From Onchocerca volvulus (lineage: Eukaryota > Nematoda > Chromadorea > Rhabditida > Onchocercidae), in contig HG738142.1 in the NCBI GenBank assembly GCA_000499405.2, positions 2,519 to 23,702 on the forward strand: 21,184 bases of DNA. The letters are read 5' to 3'. A model generated the notes under the pieces. It saw nothing but the letters and a program-made list of their open reading frames with translations, ran no database searches and had not been told where the DNA came from. The translations under genes and the position numbers were made by a program. Shown in pieces: positions 1 through 11,919 of the stretch (position 1 is the first letter of the stretch; every line of letters starts with the position of its first letter).

Positions 1-2
1 TT

Positions 3-122
3 GAAAAAACAGTTTATGGCAACAAACAGGCTGTTATGAATTCTGTACAAAAAGGTAGGCCTTTTATACCGAATCAGTTGCAAAATATTATATGTCGTTT
101 TAGTCAAAGACCAAAGAGATAG
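3..122 (+). pseudogene. C-terminal fragment, SF1 (UPF1-like) helicase flavour
   Basis: An open frame enters from the window edge and ends at TAG 120-122 (39 residues visible). It contains the stretch VYGNKQAVMNS followed by a basic tail, SQRPKR. In UPF1-like superfamily 1 helicases the last conserved segment often reads like 'vvGN+.aL', which is the only basis for the family guess. The start lies outside the window, so it may be the true 3' end of a neighbouring gene rather than a relic. The identification is weak; the coding character is more believable than the family name. Confidence 0.3.
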
Positions 123-721
123 TTTATTCATAAAAAGCGAAACTAATCTCAGTTGATTCTTTCTCTTCATATATTTTATACACATTACTATTGTATGCAT
201 TGTGAAATATAAAATTTTTAGATAAAGTTTATTAATGCAAAAATTATGCCAGCATAAATAATCGTGTCGCATTGGGAATTAACAGGAATTAATAGAATAT
301 GTCAATTTGTAACAAAATTTTTTTATCGGATTCATAAATTTTTTTTTTTTTTTTTTGTGAAATCGAAATTATCCTGAATCGGATCTAAGATACAAAATAA
401 TTCTACTGTCTTTGCGAAATGGAATGCAATCTCTAACTGATTACATTTATAATTTCCGACTTTACAATAAAAGAAGAAAATCGTATCACTGGTTTCATCT
501 AAATATATCTTATATATCAACAATTGAAAGATAATAGAGTAGGTTTATTAAAATTTGATCAGTTAGAATATAACATCTTGAAATTATCTTATTAGATGCT
601 GGAATGATTTCATTAACATTTTCACTGCTAGAGCTTTTTATAAGATTACACAGGTAAATCAGGAAATCTAGTAATATAACCGTGAATTTCAAATACAATT
701 GAAGTTGGCTATTGTTTTTAG

Positions 722-845
722 TAGCGATGATCAAGTTACTCAAGAAAAAGCTGAAAGTCAAGCACTTATAACTGCTCAAATTCTTAGGAAGGCTATAAAT
801 AATATACCAATTTGCATCGTTGCTCAATCGAATACTCGAAAATAT
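722..845 (+). pseudogene. Exon-like fragment, possible helicase motif Ia region
   Basis: This is a 124-base exon-like block. It has a TTTTTAG acceptor just before 722 and a GTATAAG donor after 845. One frame is open throughout (41 codons), including QEKAESQALITAQILRKA and PICIVAQSN. The 'VAQSN' segment resembles motif Ia of UPF1-like SF1 helicases (family consensus about VcAPSN.AVD), where it follows the Walker A motif. I see no Walker A exon upstream, and the usual continuation after SN is missing (TRKYV then stop if unspliced). It is probably one surviving exon of a decayed helicase copy, but it could belong to a live gene whose other exons I cannot recognise. Confidence 0.35.
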
Positions 846-1047
846 GTATAAGTTATAACGAATGATTTTCTTAGTCAGACAGGAATCTAAAGTGAAGAAC
901 AGTCGAAGAAAAAATTAAATGGAGAAAAAATATGAGCACGTGCAACACTGATTACATCAAAATTCATCTCGCATCAGAATTCTAGATTTGATTTTGATCA
1001 TTCCGAATACTGTGAAAGGAAATCTTTTCCGATCATCGCAAAATCGT

Positions 1048-1248
1048 ATAACTGTTACAATAATTCTGAAATACAGCGAATTACTTTGCTATTGCTGCGG
1101 CAACTATTTCAGTGAAGTAAAATTCGAATGATATCGAGACAGCTCGATGTTAATCTTTGATGGTTCAGATGTATCAGCATCAACTCTTGTCATAAATTCC
1201 GAGGATGAAAAAATGTTGAAAAAAAATTTTCTGAATTGGATGGTTTGA
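1048..1248 (+). pseudogene. Frame-broken fragment, possible helicase motif II region
   Basis: Two overlapping frames look coding. The first (about 1073-1120) reads NYFAIAAATISVK and then hits TAA. The other reads SSMLIFDGSDVSASTLV after a TGA at 1129-1131. Together they resemble the 'ATissv...liiDEASQvpestlv' region around motif II of UPF1-like helicases, with the DEAS acidic pair lost (DGSD). The fragment lies downstream of the 722-845 block, in the order expected for one helicase. Stops and the frame change argue for a pseudogene. The match is by eye only. Confidence 0.25.
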
Positions 1249-1484
1249 CATGCTTATTCGTTTTCACTAATTTTTTTATTTGTTTCAGTTTAATCTGAAT
1301 TGCATACAAATTATTAATGTTACGAAATTATTTTTATATTAAGAATAATTTTTTTCTCCGCCAATTATGCTTATCAAATTTCTAAAATTTACGTTCTAAC
1401 TTAGCTTAATGTGTTGCTGATATTTTTTGAAACTACGCCGGTTTGCTTGCTAATTTTGTTGTTGAGAATTATCTTTTTATGCAG

Positions 1485-2066
1485 AAAGAATTGAATTTCC
1501 TCGACAGTCATCAAATAATAGCGTTGCATTTTACGGTGATCAATGATACTGAGCCTGAAAATAGTCGACAGATATTCAGGTTAAAAAAAAAGAATCCTTA
1601 GTGAACATTCTTAAGCAAATTTCAAAAAAAAAAAAACCGGTAATTTTGAAAAAAAATATCGAATAAAATTGCGGAAATATAATGTAGCGAAAAAAAAAAA
1701 TTCAAATTCTTCAAATATTATGTACTGTTCCACACATGAGATTTGAAGTTTATAAGCAGAGATAAACTTACCAAAACGCTCAGTAGCTTTTTAACTGTTA
1801 TTAATTTTCTGCATTTAAATATGTCTGTTCAGGTTTCTACAATTTTACTTTAATTTCAGATATTTTTTTTTCAGCAATACATTCCCAGATATTGAGCTAA
1901 ATTCGTTACCTTTACTTGGTGGACCATAAGATAACTGGAGTAAACTATCGAAATGGAGCGAATTTCGTTTCGATGTCAGTCTGGTTTTCATCTTAATGAA
2001 TTACGGAAATTTGATTATGACGAGGAAGATTCTTCTGAGAAAGTGATTAATCTTACTATTGATTGA
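1485..2066 (+). other. Possible decayed exons, family unknown
   Basis: Two stretches here look less random than their surroundings. Bases 1485-1579 lie between a TATGCAG acceptor and a CAG/GTTAAA donor and have an open frame (includes LDSHQIIALHF). Bases 1953-2066 form an ATG-to-TGA frame of 37 codons with an acidic end (DYDEEDSSEK). A TTTTTTCAG acceptor lies at about 1872, but all frames from it contain stops. They may be later exons of the same relic as the upstream fragments. I assign no function. Confidence 0.15.
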
Positions 2067-4063
2067 TAGTTTTTGTTGATTAATAATTATATTATTGATT
2101 TTTGGTAATCTTTAAAAAAGGATAATTCTCTTCGATAGTCTTTGTTCATAGAATAAAGTGTGTAAATATTAATAAGCGATTCTATCTCTTTATCAACAAT
2201 TAATACAATGAAAATGTTATTTTGATATGTGATACAAATTTGATAAAATATAAAACGGTTAATGTTGAATATTATATAAATTATGCGGAATGAAAAGTAT
2301 TCTCAACCTCAAAATTGCTGAAAAAATTATAGATAGCAGAAGTTATCATTTTTTGTATTTCGCAAATGAGAACACAATTGAAGGTTATCTTCTATTTATT
2401 ATTTCTATGTATTATATCAATTCTTATCATCATTTTCTGATTAAATTCTAACTAAATTATTTGTTTGATCATTAAATAAGCTTTAGAGAACGACAAGCAG
2501 ATAATGATACAGTTTGATAACTACCAGCGTTATATCACGGGTTTTTCCAAAAATGTTTTGCATATAGCTTTATAAGTTATCTGCTTGAACAAAACATTCC
2601 TCATTTCGAACAATTGTATTTTAAATGCGAGAAATCTCTTCCACATATGCCATTATTCTAATTTACATTTAATTAATATTTAATTCGCATTTCATTCTTT
2701 CATTTAATTATGGTCCTTCCATTACAGCAACTAAACGAGTAGCGACTATTTCATCATTCTCGTTTTTTAAAGCGTAAGAATATGGAAATTTGAAGTATCG
2801 CCGAACTGTTACTGAAAAATAAAAAATTAATTTTCAATTACAAAGTTATTTTTTGCTCTAAAAAAAAAAATGGAAAAAAAAACTTATAATAAACTTGCTT
2901 ATGCATAATTCATATATGTTTACATATATATCACTCGTACATATATTTGCAATATATGAACAATATAATAATTTAATTTACTTTTATCGATTTGCTAAAT
3001 ATTTTGAGGAAAAAAAAATTGTTTTAATAACAATGATAATGATCAAAGATGCATGAATGTTGAAACTTTTTGATAAATAAAAAATTTTTTAAAGTTAAAT
3101 TGCTGTTAAATTGTTTAAAGTTTAATTTTCTATTCATAGTTTAACATTATGATTAAATCCATACTTAGTAATCGAAAGACAAATTTTATCGCTCCTAATA
3201 CATTTTTTCCCAAGAATTTAGTTTATATCTTGGCTTGTTTTTGCTAATTCAATACATTTCACGTTACGTGTTTACTAATGCTACTCAAGAATTTGCTTTA
3301 CATATTGTATTTATCAATTAGACTTATTTAATTCTTTTTTTTACTTGTATTTTTGCATGTTTTCTTGCCAATATCTTTTGCATCTTCAATAATATTACTC
3401 ATGTTTTATTTTTGGCTCCTTATCTTGCACATTGCATGTTTTTATAAATTCAACCTATTTTACATTTTTTTTTTCCTGTATGTATTCTGCTTACTTTTTT
3501 GCTAATCTTTTTTATTTTGTTTTGTTCTTTTTTTTTTTCAAATTCCGGATTGCATTTTTTTATTGCGAGGATTGCAGTTTGATTTGCTTCTTCTTTTTTA
3601 GATTAAAGTTGCCTTAATCAGTGAAATTCGCGACATTTTTTTACGGAACATTTTATGACTTTTTGTCATCTGTCACTGATGAAGATGAAATCATTCAAAG
3701 ATATACGATAAAGCGAAAAAAATTTCGTTTCGTTGCAGTTCTTTTGCAGACATAAGAAAGTCGTTTAGTATAATTTGATATCGAAATGAAATGAAACAGT
3801 TCACAATTTCCACTTATTTAAACTTTTTCTATAAACGACATCCCATATTCGGAAGAAAATTTGGCGTATATGTCGTTGATGAAATCATTTCATTGTATTA
3901 TTATTGTAAGGCTTTAACTGCTTATTTTGAAAAAATAAATTTCTCATTGACATAATGTAAAATGCATTATTCCTGAACAAGAAAAAAAATGCAAATTAGC
4001 ATCATACAATGATTTTCATAGAAATAGTCATAAAAATTGATAATTTAAATGGAAATTGCTGTA
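2067..4063. other. AT-rich non-coding stretch
   Basis: I see no credible exon here. The sequence is AT-rich with many short A and T runs. At about 3300-3600 it becomes strongly T-rich, with loosely repeated phrases such as TTTTTGCTAAT and TTGCATGTTTT. The short open frame in that part codes almost only F, Y, C and S and is a by-product of T-richness. Confidence 0.5.
3758..3810 (+). repeat. Dispersed repeat, copy 1 (partner at 4605-4655)
   Basis: The phrase CGTTTAGTATAATTTGATAT followed by A-rich sequence and CAATTTC recurs at about 4605-4655 as CGTTTAGTATAATTTAATAT with similar flanks. The second copy lies in the first intron of the gene starting at 4386. Identity is fair over about 50 bases. 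This is probably a fragment of a dispersed repeat family rather than a functional site. Confidence 0.4.
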
Positions 4064-4242
4064 GCCGACGCTATCAGTGTATCAAGTGATTGAATATGAA
4101 GTGGTTGGTTTTTACAAATCTGCCGGATGCAAAGCATATTTCAAAGGAGCTGACCATTACTGTACTATAGTAGTCAACTTTTCGTTAACAGTTTCAATTT
4201 ATGTGTTTACCATGGTAATTGTTATAGTAGAAAAACAATAAA
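4064..4242 (+). other. Open frame of coding appearance, no start codon
   Basis: After the sequence TTGCTGTAG (a possible splice acceptor) one frame stays open for about 58 codons to TAA. It includes YQVIEYEVVGFYKSAGCKAYF and later GADHYC. The residue mix looks like protein up to about 4170 and then becomes hydrophobic and T-driven. It could be an upstream exon of the next gene, an exon of another copy of that gene, or a relic. I cannot place a convincing donor (GTAGTC at about 4172 is the only candidate), so it stays separate. Confidence 0.22.
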
Positions 4243-4385
4243 TGATGAATGCAGAAATTGCATGAGCCATCAAGGACTTAGCAAATAGAATGGTAGTTGT
4301 TAATATTTTATAATTGCAGTTGTTACTGATATAATTCTCTTCTTCAAATACAATTTTTGGAATTTTTTTGCCTATCAATAAATAT

Positions 4386-6765
<2,380 letters not shown>

Positions 6766-6952
6766 ATCTGTATGTAGTGTCTGTCCCACATATTTTTGTG
6801 AATTTTTCGATAATATGTAATTTATTTTCGTTGGTTAAACTTTATTTCAAATTCGTTAGTTTCAAAATCTCTGATGCAGAAATTATTTTGCCAATATATA
6901 ATTCGCAAAGAGAGATGCGAGACATATTTGTGCATTGATACAGTAATAATGC

Positions 6953-6958
6953 AATAAA
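6953..6958 (+). promoter_or_regulatory. Poly(A) signal AATAAA for the 4386-6765 gene
   Basis: AATAAA lies about 190 bases after the TGA at 6763-6765 on the same strand and is followed by a further AATA. It is a reasonable 3' end signal for this gene. The motif also arises by chance in such AT-rich DNA. Confidence 0.5.
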
Positions 6959-7149
6959 TAAATGATGCTGTTGAAATTAATAGAATTTATAGCATAAAGT
7001 TTGCGCAAAAAACGATGAATTTATCTAATCCTTCTTAAATATATATTAATATCAGATTAACTAATCAAATTATTTATTAAGGAAACCAACTCTGTATGAC
7101 TTTCCAGCTAGTCTATATTAAACTGTTAATGTTCATTTGTTCAAAATTT

Positions 7150-8690
7150 TAAACTTGTTTGTGTAGATCTGGAGATTGTCTGGTTTGCCGATTCTAGAAC
7201 ATGCAAAAATTGCCCATATATAATTATTCATGTGAGAAGCAATGATCTCTAGACCTAAATCGCACAATTTGATTGGTCCTGAGTTTTATTGAGATTGTTG
7301 TAAACGCCAATCGAATTCGGAATTGCAATCTCTTAAATTGAAATGGCTTATTCGTTGGGACCATAGCGATGCGAGAAATTAGGTCATCTTACCTTTGAAA
7401 ATTTTTCTCAAGATTGTTGCTTCTACGACATTGCTCAGTAAAGTTTTATCTGATTGATATTTCATAACATGATAATTAGCACCCGATTTTCAATAGCATT
7501 AGTGCGATGAAATCCATGACAAATTGAGCGAATTCAAATATTCTGTTGGATAATTAATCACTTCATTTACTTCCACAAGTGTCAACGGATTGTGTTGGAA
7601 AGTTCATAGACGTCTCTGTTCTTGGCCGAAAGAATAGCTCGTTCACCCAACCAATAATGATTCTTATAACTGGTCCGAATATTGGGAAACAATTTTTCAA
7701 CCAATTCTTTTTTGACATCACTAAATTACAGAAGTTATGACACAATGAAATTCGTCTTTGAATCAAATAAACTCGCACCTTTCCGATCCCATTTTTCAGC
7801 AATTGATGTGAGAATATTTCAGCTGATCGAACGTTTCGCAGTCCACAAAGTAGAGTATTTTAAACAAGCATTTATTTCGTCCGATGTCGATCGAGAAATT
7901 ACAAGTAATGTTTGCTTAAAATCTTCTGCAAACAATATCAATGCGTTCCCAAATGGTCTGAGTTCACACCAAATCTTGCAATGATCGATTAAGAACCTCG
8001 AACGATTTTTTGTGCGATATTGTACGCAGCTATTCCGGGCGATGCAAGAACTGAGGCTATGTCTTTTTGAGATCGAATTATTGCCAGAATCAATCTAATT
8101 AGTAATATCTTACTAGTTCTTCCTGACGCATCAAAAAAGAAGATTTTTCCAACTCCTCTATTGACAGTTTGCATTATTTGATCGTAAATGCATTTTTGCT
8201 CAAGCGTTAGCTTGGGAATATTTGATTGCAGATACAACGAAGATCAGACATGATGTAATTTTGTCTACGACTCAATTCTACTTTAAACAAAGCAGCAGCA
8301 GATCGATTCGATGATAGCATTTCCAACTGATTGAGAACTTTGTTCGCGATTTGTAAGCTCAAGTTTTCAATCATTGTCAACGCTTCGTTGTAAATTTCTA
8401 CTATGAATTCCATGTTCATATTTGAATTTTCCTTGCGTATTCGATGGAGAATATCTTTAGCCATGTGCCATTAATATTTCTCCCATAACTCTGCTGGAGA
8501 TGAAAGAGAGCCGACGATCGATATGATTGCAAATAATGCACGAATTTGATTTGGATGCAACGTGTTGCATGGATCATTAATGCAACTATAACCTCGACAT
8601 TTCTGCGAACTACTGGATTCTTCACAAAGCAGCAAATAAACAAAAAAGCATTCAAATGATGCATGCATTCTCTATCTTTATCAACTCTGC
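7150..8690 (-). pseudogene. Helitron RepHel helicase relic (PIF1-like), broken
   Basis: Read on the minus strand from about 8690 to 7150, the conserved helicase half of a Helitron rolling-circle transposase appears in the right order but in several frames. It includes PNQIRALFAIIS...PAELWEKY (about 8550-8471), AKDILHRIRKEN (8464 on), KLTLEQKCIYDQIMQTVN and the Walker A region (8210-8100). After that come DFKQTLLVISRST..DEINACLKYSTLW (about 7895-7835), PFQFKRLQF (about 7346-7320) and CFSHE (about 7240). The Walker A loop reads GRTSKI in place of the family GGTGKT. The segment from GIAA to NRSLQDL is shortened, removing the motif II acidic pair. Stops occur throughout, including after CFSHE. 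No Rep (HUH) domain, 5' TC end or 3' hairpin with CTRR was recognised, so this is a dead fragment. Confidence 0.88.
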
Positions 8691-8699
8691 AATCAACCT

Positions 8700-9769
8700 C
8701 TTTCTATCACATGCTAACAATTTCTATTCTCAATATCGCGTCAGTAATAGCCCTGTCTTCTTAACTGGAGAAGCATCGCTTATTTGAACAACGTGAAAAG
8801 ATCATTTCAGTATACATAAATCAATAATATCAATTTTTAAGAAACAGACCAACGCAATTTTTCTTTCTCGCTGAATATTATCTCATTTTTAAGTATAGAA
8901 AATTTGAAGTGATCGGAATCCTCCTGATAAATCAAAATCAAAAAAAAAAAACCTACGAATTATTCATGAATTTTTTTCGAAGTATTTTTAAATTATTATG
9001 TTAACTTTCTTGATGACAAATATCAGAGCTTTTTTTTTTTTTAATAATTGAAGTATTTGAATTTGTTTGTTAATATTTTTTTTTGAGCCAAATTTGATAA
9101 GCAATTTATTCCATGTAGCAAAATAAATTGCATGTTTATTAGAATAATTTGATGAGATAAAAATTGGTTTTACAGCTTAAATTCTAATAAAATCATTTCT
9201 ACAAAGTTTAACTCAAAGATACCAATAGCATTGTCTATATGTCCCTTCTAATAAGCGATATATTATCATGATACTATTGGTAATATCGTGTTCTTATCTA
9301 CATATTATCATGATATCACAATTACTAACTTATCTTAATGTTTTCCATTTGAATTATGATTTCAGTTATGTTTAATTATCACATATTAGTCAATCTCACA
9401 TTTTCTTACTTCATTCTATTTGGAATTCTGAAATTATAACTTCTTTTATTTATTTCTTCTTTATAACTGATCAAAAAATATGAAAATATTTTTCAAAAAT
9501 TCGATATTCCCTCACCATTTTAATGATATATTGAATATTTATTATAACTACAAAATTTTTTCATTCAGCATTTTCATTCATCCATAATTTAATCGTACAG
9601 CAATTGCAGAAATCAATCTTAGATACAATTTATAATTTGTCATTTCATTTTCATATATTTTTATTTTCCTATATTTTTAGCTTATTCTTTTTTTATTCAA
9701 TCCAATGAATTTCTCAGTTTTCCTTTTTTTTTTTTCTTTTTTTCTTAATATTTTAAATGTTATTTTGCA
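8700..9769. other. AT-rich non-coding stretch
   Basis: I see no exon here. Bases 8700-8800 are less AT-rich and may be more decayed Helitron sequence upstream of the recognisable helicase part, but I cannot match it. A short repeated phrase, ATATTATCATGATA, occurs near 9260 and 9303. Confidence 0.4.
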
Positions 9770-9889
9770 ATGTGCCAGATCTTGAATAATGAAGAGATCG
9801 GTAATGAGGAATGGACACTTTTTTTTAAATCTAGGATTGAAGATGTTATAAATTCAGAATACATGTATGGGGATAATTATGATGAATGA
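9770..9889 (+). other. Small open frame, 39 codons, coding-like
   Basis: ATG to TGA, with an acidic, protein-like mix (NNEEIGNEEWTLFFKSRIED) in otherwise simple AT-rich DNA. An acceptor-like GTGCCAG precedes 9779, and AATAAA lies at 9938-9943. A possible donor, AT/GTATGG, near 9861 could instead join it to an open frame beginning after AAATTTCAG at 9950 (open to 10123 in one frame, with a hydrophobic, T-rich part). It may be the last exon of a + strand gene whose other exons I cannot see, or chance. Confidence 0.2.
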
Positions 9890-10123
9890 TAATGGAAACA
9901 AATAGTTCAGAAAAAATAATAGGATGAAAAAGACAGTAATAAATTTCAGCAGCGTGAAATCAAGGATGAATTTTTCCAATCATCTATTGATTCAATCATC
10001 TTTATTTCAAAACAACATTTCCTTTCTTTTCTTATATTATTATTATTTTTAATACATTATTTTTATGCAAAACAAATTTGGCTAAAAAAAAATTTTAATT
10101 TTCGCACAAAAAGATTGAAATGA

Positions 10124-11751
10124 AAAATAATCGAATATTTAAATATTTTACACATATGTAAGAGCCATACTGCCACAAATAGAAAAGGAAAATAAAATAA
10201 ATACTTCGTTTAAAAATATGCAAAAAGAAAGCAAATTTATAATTGGTGAAATAATTTTAAGCAATTTAGTTTAGAAATTTTTTAAGCTAAAAAAATTAGT
10301 GTTTAATTTAAAATAAAAACAAAAATATATAAATTATATATTTTTTTAGAAAAGAAAATGAAATGAGAAAAGATGTGTTTCATGCATAATTTGGCACAAA
10401 AAGGCACGAATGGTGAGCCATTACAAATGATAAATAAAAATGAAAATTACACTGATAAGACGAAAATAAAAATAAATATCGATTGGTAAGAAATAATATA
10501 TTAAAAAAGAATTCGCATTTTTATCAATTTCGATATATAATATAAATCGAACAGCAAATAAATATTCTCAATAAAATCAAGAAAATTAAATTTAATAATA
10601 AATAAAAATAAATAAATAAATAAAAACTGTACACAATAATCACAGATTTGCTGAAATTCGGCGTTGCATTTTTATATTAAAAAATGCAAAAAAAAAAAAA
10701 AAAAAAAGGAAAAGATAAAAACGATGGAAGAATAATGAATTTTTATTTATTCGAAGAAAAAGCAATAGAAAAAAGAAAATAAAATTGGAAAAATTGCTTC
10801 GAAATTTGAATCTGAACATTGTTTATAAAATAGAATCGAATATGAGTAATAGAAGTTCTAAGTTTCAATAAATATGAATTATTATAACTCTTATTTCAAA
10901 CATTTTTACTTAGTTTGCCAAACGAAATAATTCTTGACTATCTTGTTTAACGAACGGGGAAAAACTGAAAATTGGAAATTTTAATTAACTTTAATTTGAA
11001 TGAAAGCGAATTTCAGTTCATTTCTAATGTATACATTATTGATATTGTCGTGCTATAAAAATATTAAAAAGTAGTTTTTCCTTTTTTCTTTTTTCGGTAG
11101 AAATAACTCATTCTAAATTAAAAAAATGAAAAAAACCTAGAAGACTCATGATGTTTTTGGGAAAGAAATCAATGAATCTAATTATTTATAGATGTATATA
11201 AAGTTTTGGAAAATATATATCAGTTTATATCAGTTTATTAAATTCCAGTATATATCAAAAATAAAATTGAATCGTTAGTTTTGGACTGGAATATCAAGAA
11301 AGTGAAAGAAATGAACTACAAGTAGAATAGTAAGAAAACGGTAGAAAATTAAAAAGAATTTTATAAAAAATTTCGAATTTTTATTTGGAATTAAAGAAAC
11401 TAAAATGATAAAATTTGCGAAAGATATGTTACTAAGATATCAAAAAAAAAAAAAAAAATTATATAAATTGTATCATTTTTCCGTCATCTAGGTATATATA
11501 AATATATGAAATACACAAAGTATATTTATATAAATCGGTAAATTTTTTTCTAAATAATTTTATTATTTTAATGAAATATTTAGAAATAAAATTTTTCAAA
11601 TTTAAAATGAACAACAATATTTTTCATTGCAATTTTTTAAACTATCTGAAAAATTAAATTCAGGCAATGAACGATTTAGTCGTTGAATTTGAAACGGAAA
11701 AATGACTACTTGAACGAAAAATTCAATTATTTTTACAAATGTTTGTTAAAT
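10124..11751. other. AT-rich non-coding stretch with microsatellites
   Basis: No coding signal is seen. It contains an AAAT-type microsatellite near 10598-10626, an A run near 10688-10707 and another near 11443-11458. The right side is downstream of the minus-strand zinc-finger gene. Confidence 0.5.
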
Positions 11752-11757
11752 TTTATT
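11752..11757 (-). promoter_or_regulatory. Poly(A) signal AATAAA for the zinc-finger gene
   Basis: AATAAA on the minus strand lies about 165 bases after the proposed stop codon of the CCCH zinc-finger gene (stop at 11922-11920). The context reads TTCAATAAAATTT. It is plausible but not unique in AT-rich DNA. Confidence 0.4.
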
Positions 11758-11919
11758 GAAGAAATAGAACAATAAATAATTATTTGGTACTCTTCAACCA
11801 TTTTTAAGCTTAATAAAAAAAAAAAAAATGAAACAAATAATTTTAAAAATGATTTCGTTTTTCGTATTTTTCGCTATTTGTGTATTTGAATGAGATTTTT
11901 TTCCTGAACCATCCAATAT

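Noticed and set aside
332..827. Two minus-strand open frames of 63 and 105 codons
   Set aside because: Composition is dominated by F, L, I, Y, K and S from AT-rich sequence, with no domain pattern. The second overlaps the better-supported + strand exon at 722-845.
3432..3617. Phe-rich + strand open frame
   Set aside because: It is a translation of a T-rich tract, with no splice or homology support.
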